From Pseudomonas benzenivorans (GTDB taxonomy: Bacteria; Pseudomonadota; Gammaproteobacteria; Pseudomonadales; Pseudomonadaceae), in NCBI RefSeq assembly GCF_024397895.1, contig NZ_CP073346.1, positions 744,001 to 808,000 on the forward strand: a DNA stretch of 64,000 nt, given 5' to 3'. Of the stretch, positions 63,768 to 64,000 are shown piece by piece (position 1 is the stretch's first letter; each line of letters starts with the position of its first letter). The position numbers were made by a program, and so were the translations under genes. The notes under the pieces are model-generated. The model was not told the origin of the DNA. It ran no database searches and saw only the letters and a program-made list of their open reading frames with translations.

Positions 63768-64000
63768 ACGGACCTTCCTTTCGATCACTTTTTATTGTTG
63801 CGCGCGCCCTTCGCTAAGGGGCGACTTTCAAACCAGGACCCGCGAATCGGCGCGTCATTTGCCCCTGAAACCTTAGACCAGCAGAACGCGCTCGCCAGGA
63901 CGCTGCCCGCCGGGCAAACCTGGGTTTGTCCAGCGACCAACTTCCGTGTCATTCGGGATGATGTGTGCGCTAGCGAGCGGGATGCGACGCGTCCGCGCGC
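63768..64000. promoter_or_regulatory. Upstream region of the CheC-kinase operon
   Basis: 233 bases to the window edge without a supported gene. It contains the PsrA-type palindrome at 63915-63928 and should hold the operon promoter, which I could not pinpoint. Confidence 0.4.
63915..63928. promoter_or_regulatory. PsrA-type palindrome
   Basis: CAAACCTGGGTTTG is a perfect CAAAC-N4-GTTTG palindrome, the same as box 1 before psrA except in the spacer. It lies about 150 nt upstream of the receiver gene. Confidence 0.55.

Noticed and set aside
63789..64000. Possible FliA (sigma-28) promoter on the minus strand before the receiver gene (GCCGATTC with a TTTC or TAAGGTTT element upstream)
   Set aside because: Spacing is wrong for TAAGGTTT (16 instead of 11) and the -35 is wrong when spacing fits, so the match is no better than chance.

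Overview
The window is a stretch of core chromosome from a Pseudomonas-type gammaproteobacterium. It is GC-rich, densely packed and mostly free of mobile DNA. From what I remember of the PAO1 map, the gene order from fabF to slt matches the P. aeruginosa block running from about PA2965 to PA3020. The match is not exact: a chalcone-isomerase-like gene lies between nqrA and the GAPDH gene, a YkuD gene lies between nagZ and psrA, and the last 4 kb hold a chemotaxis-like signalling module I do not remember at this place in PAO1. I saw no tRNA, rRNA, CRISPR, insertion sequence, prophage or defence island.

Layout. Bases 1-5 kb (minus strand) hold the fatty acid and phospholipid cluster yceD-rpmF-plsX-fabD-fabG-acpP-fabF; fabF is cut by the left edge. 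Maf lies divergently, followed by sppA, a HAD phosphatase and rluC on the minus strand. RNase E (rne) is on the plus strand behind a leader of about 500 nt. Bases 12-19 kb hold a tightly overlapping minus-strand envelope operon: exbB-exbD-lpxK-Trm112-like-kdsB-ptp-murB, with comEC upstream. Next come a DUF2062 gene, the lolC-lolD-lolE lipoprotein release operon, and a plus-strand group of PilZ protein, small exported protein and glycerophosphodiesterase. Bases 24.7-33.3 kb hold the soluble transhydrogenase sthA and the sodium-pumping NADH:quinone reductase operon nqrABCDEF-apbE-nqrM. Bases 33.6-42.2 kb carry a chalcone-isomerase-like protein, an N-terminally extended GAPDH, mfd, csiV, mtnP, nagZ and an L,D-transpeptidase-like gene.

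Bases 42.2-52 kb link two regulators to their targets. psrA (TetR family, fatty-acid responsive) has two tandem palindromic operators over its own promoter. lexA has two LexA boxes in front of lexA-sulA. topA and fadBA follow, and a degenerate copy of the tandem PsrA site lies upstream of fadBA. Bases 52-60.3 kb hold unnamed conserved genes, uspA, uup, slt, a MOSC protein and a DUF1499 lipoprotein.

The last 4 kb encode a CheY-like regulator, a CheC-type phosphatase, a soluble PAS histidine kinase and CheV. This is the least ordinary part of the window. A perfect PsrA-type palindrome lies upstream of its first gene, which raises the untested possibility that fatty-acid status controls this signalling module.
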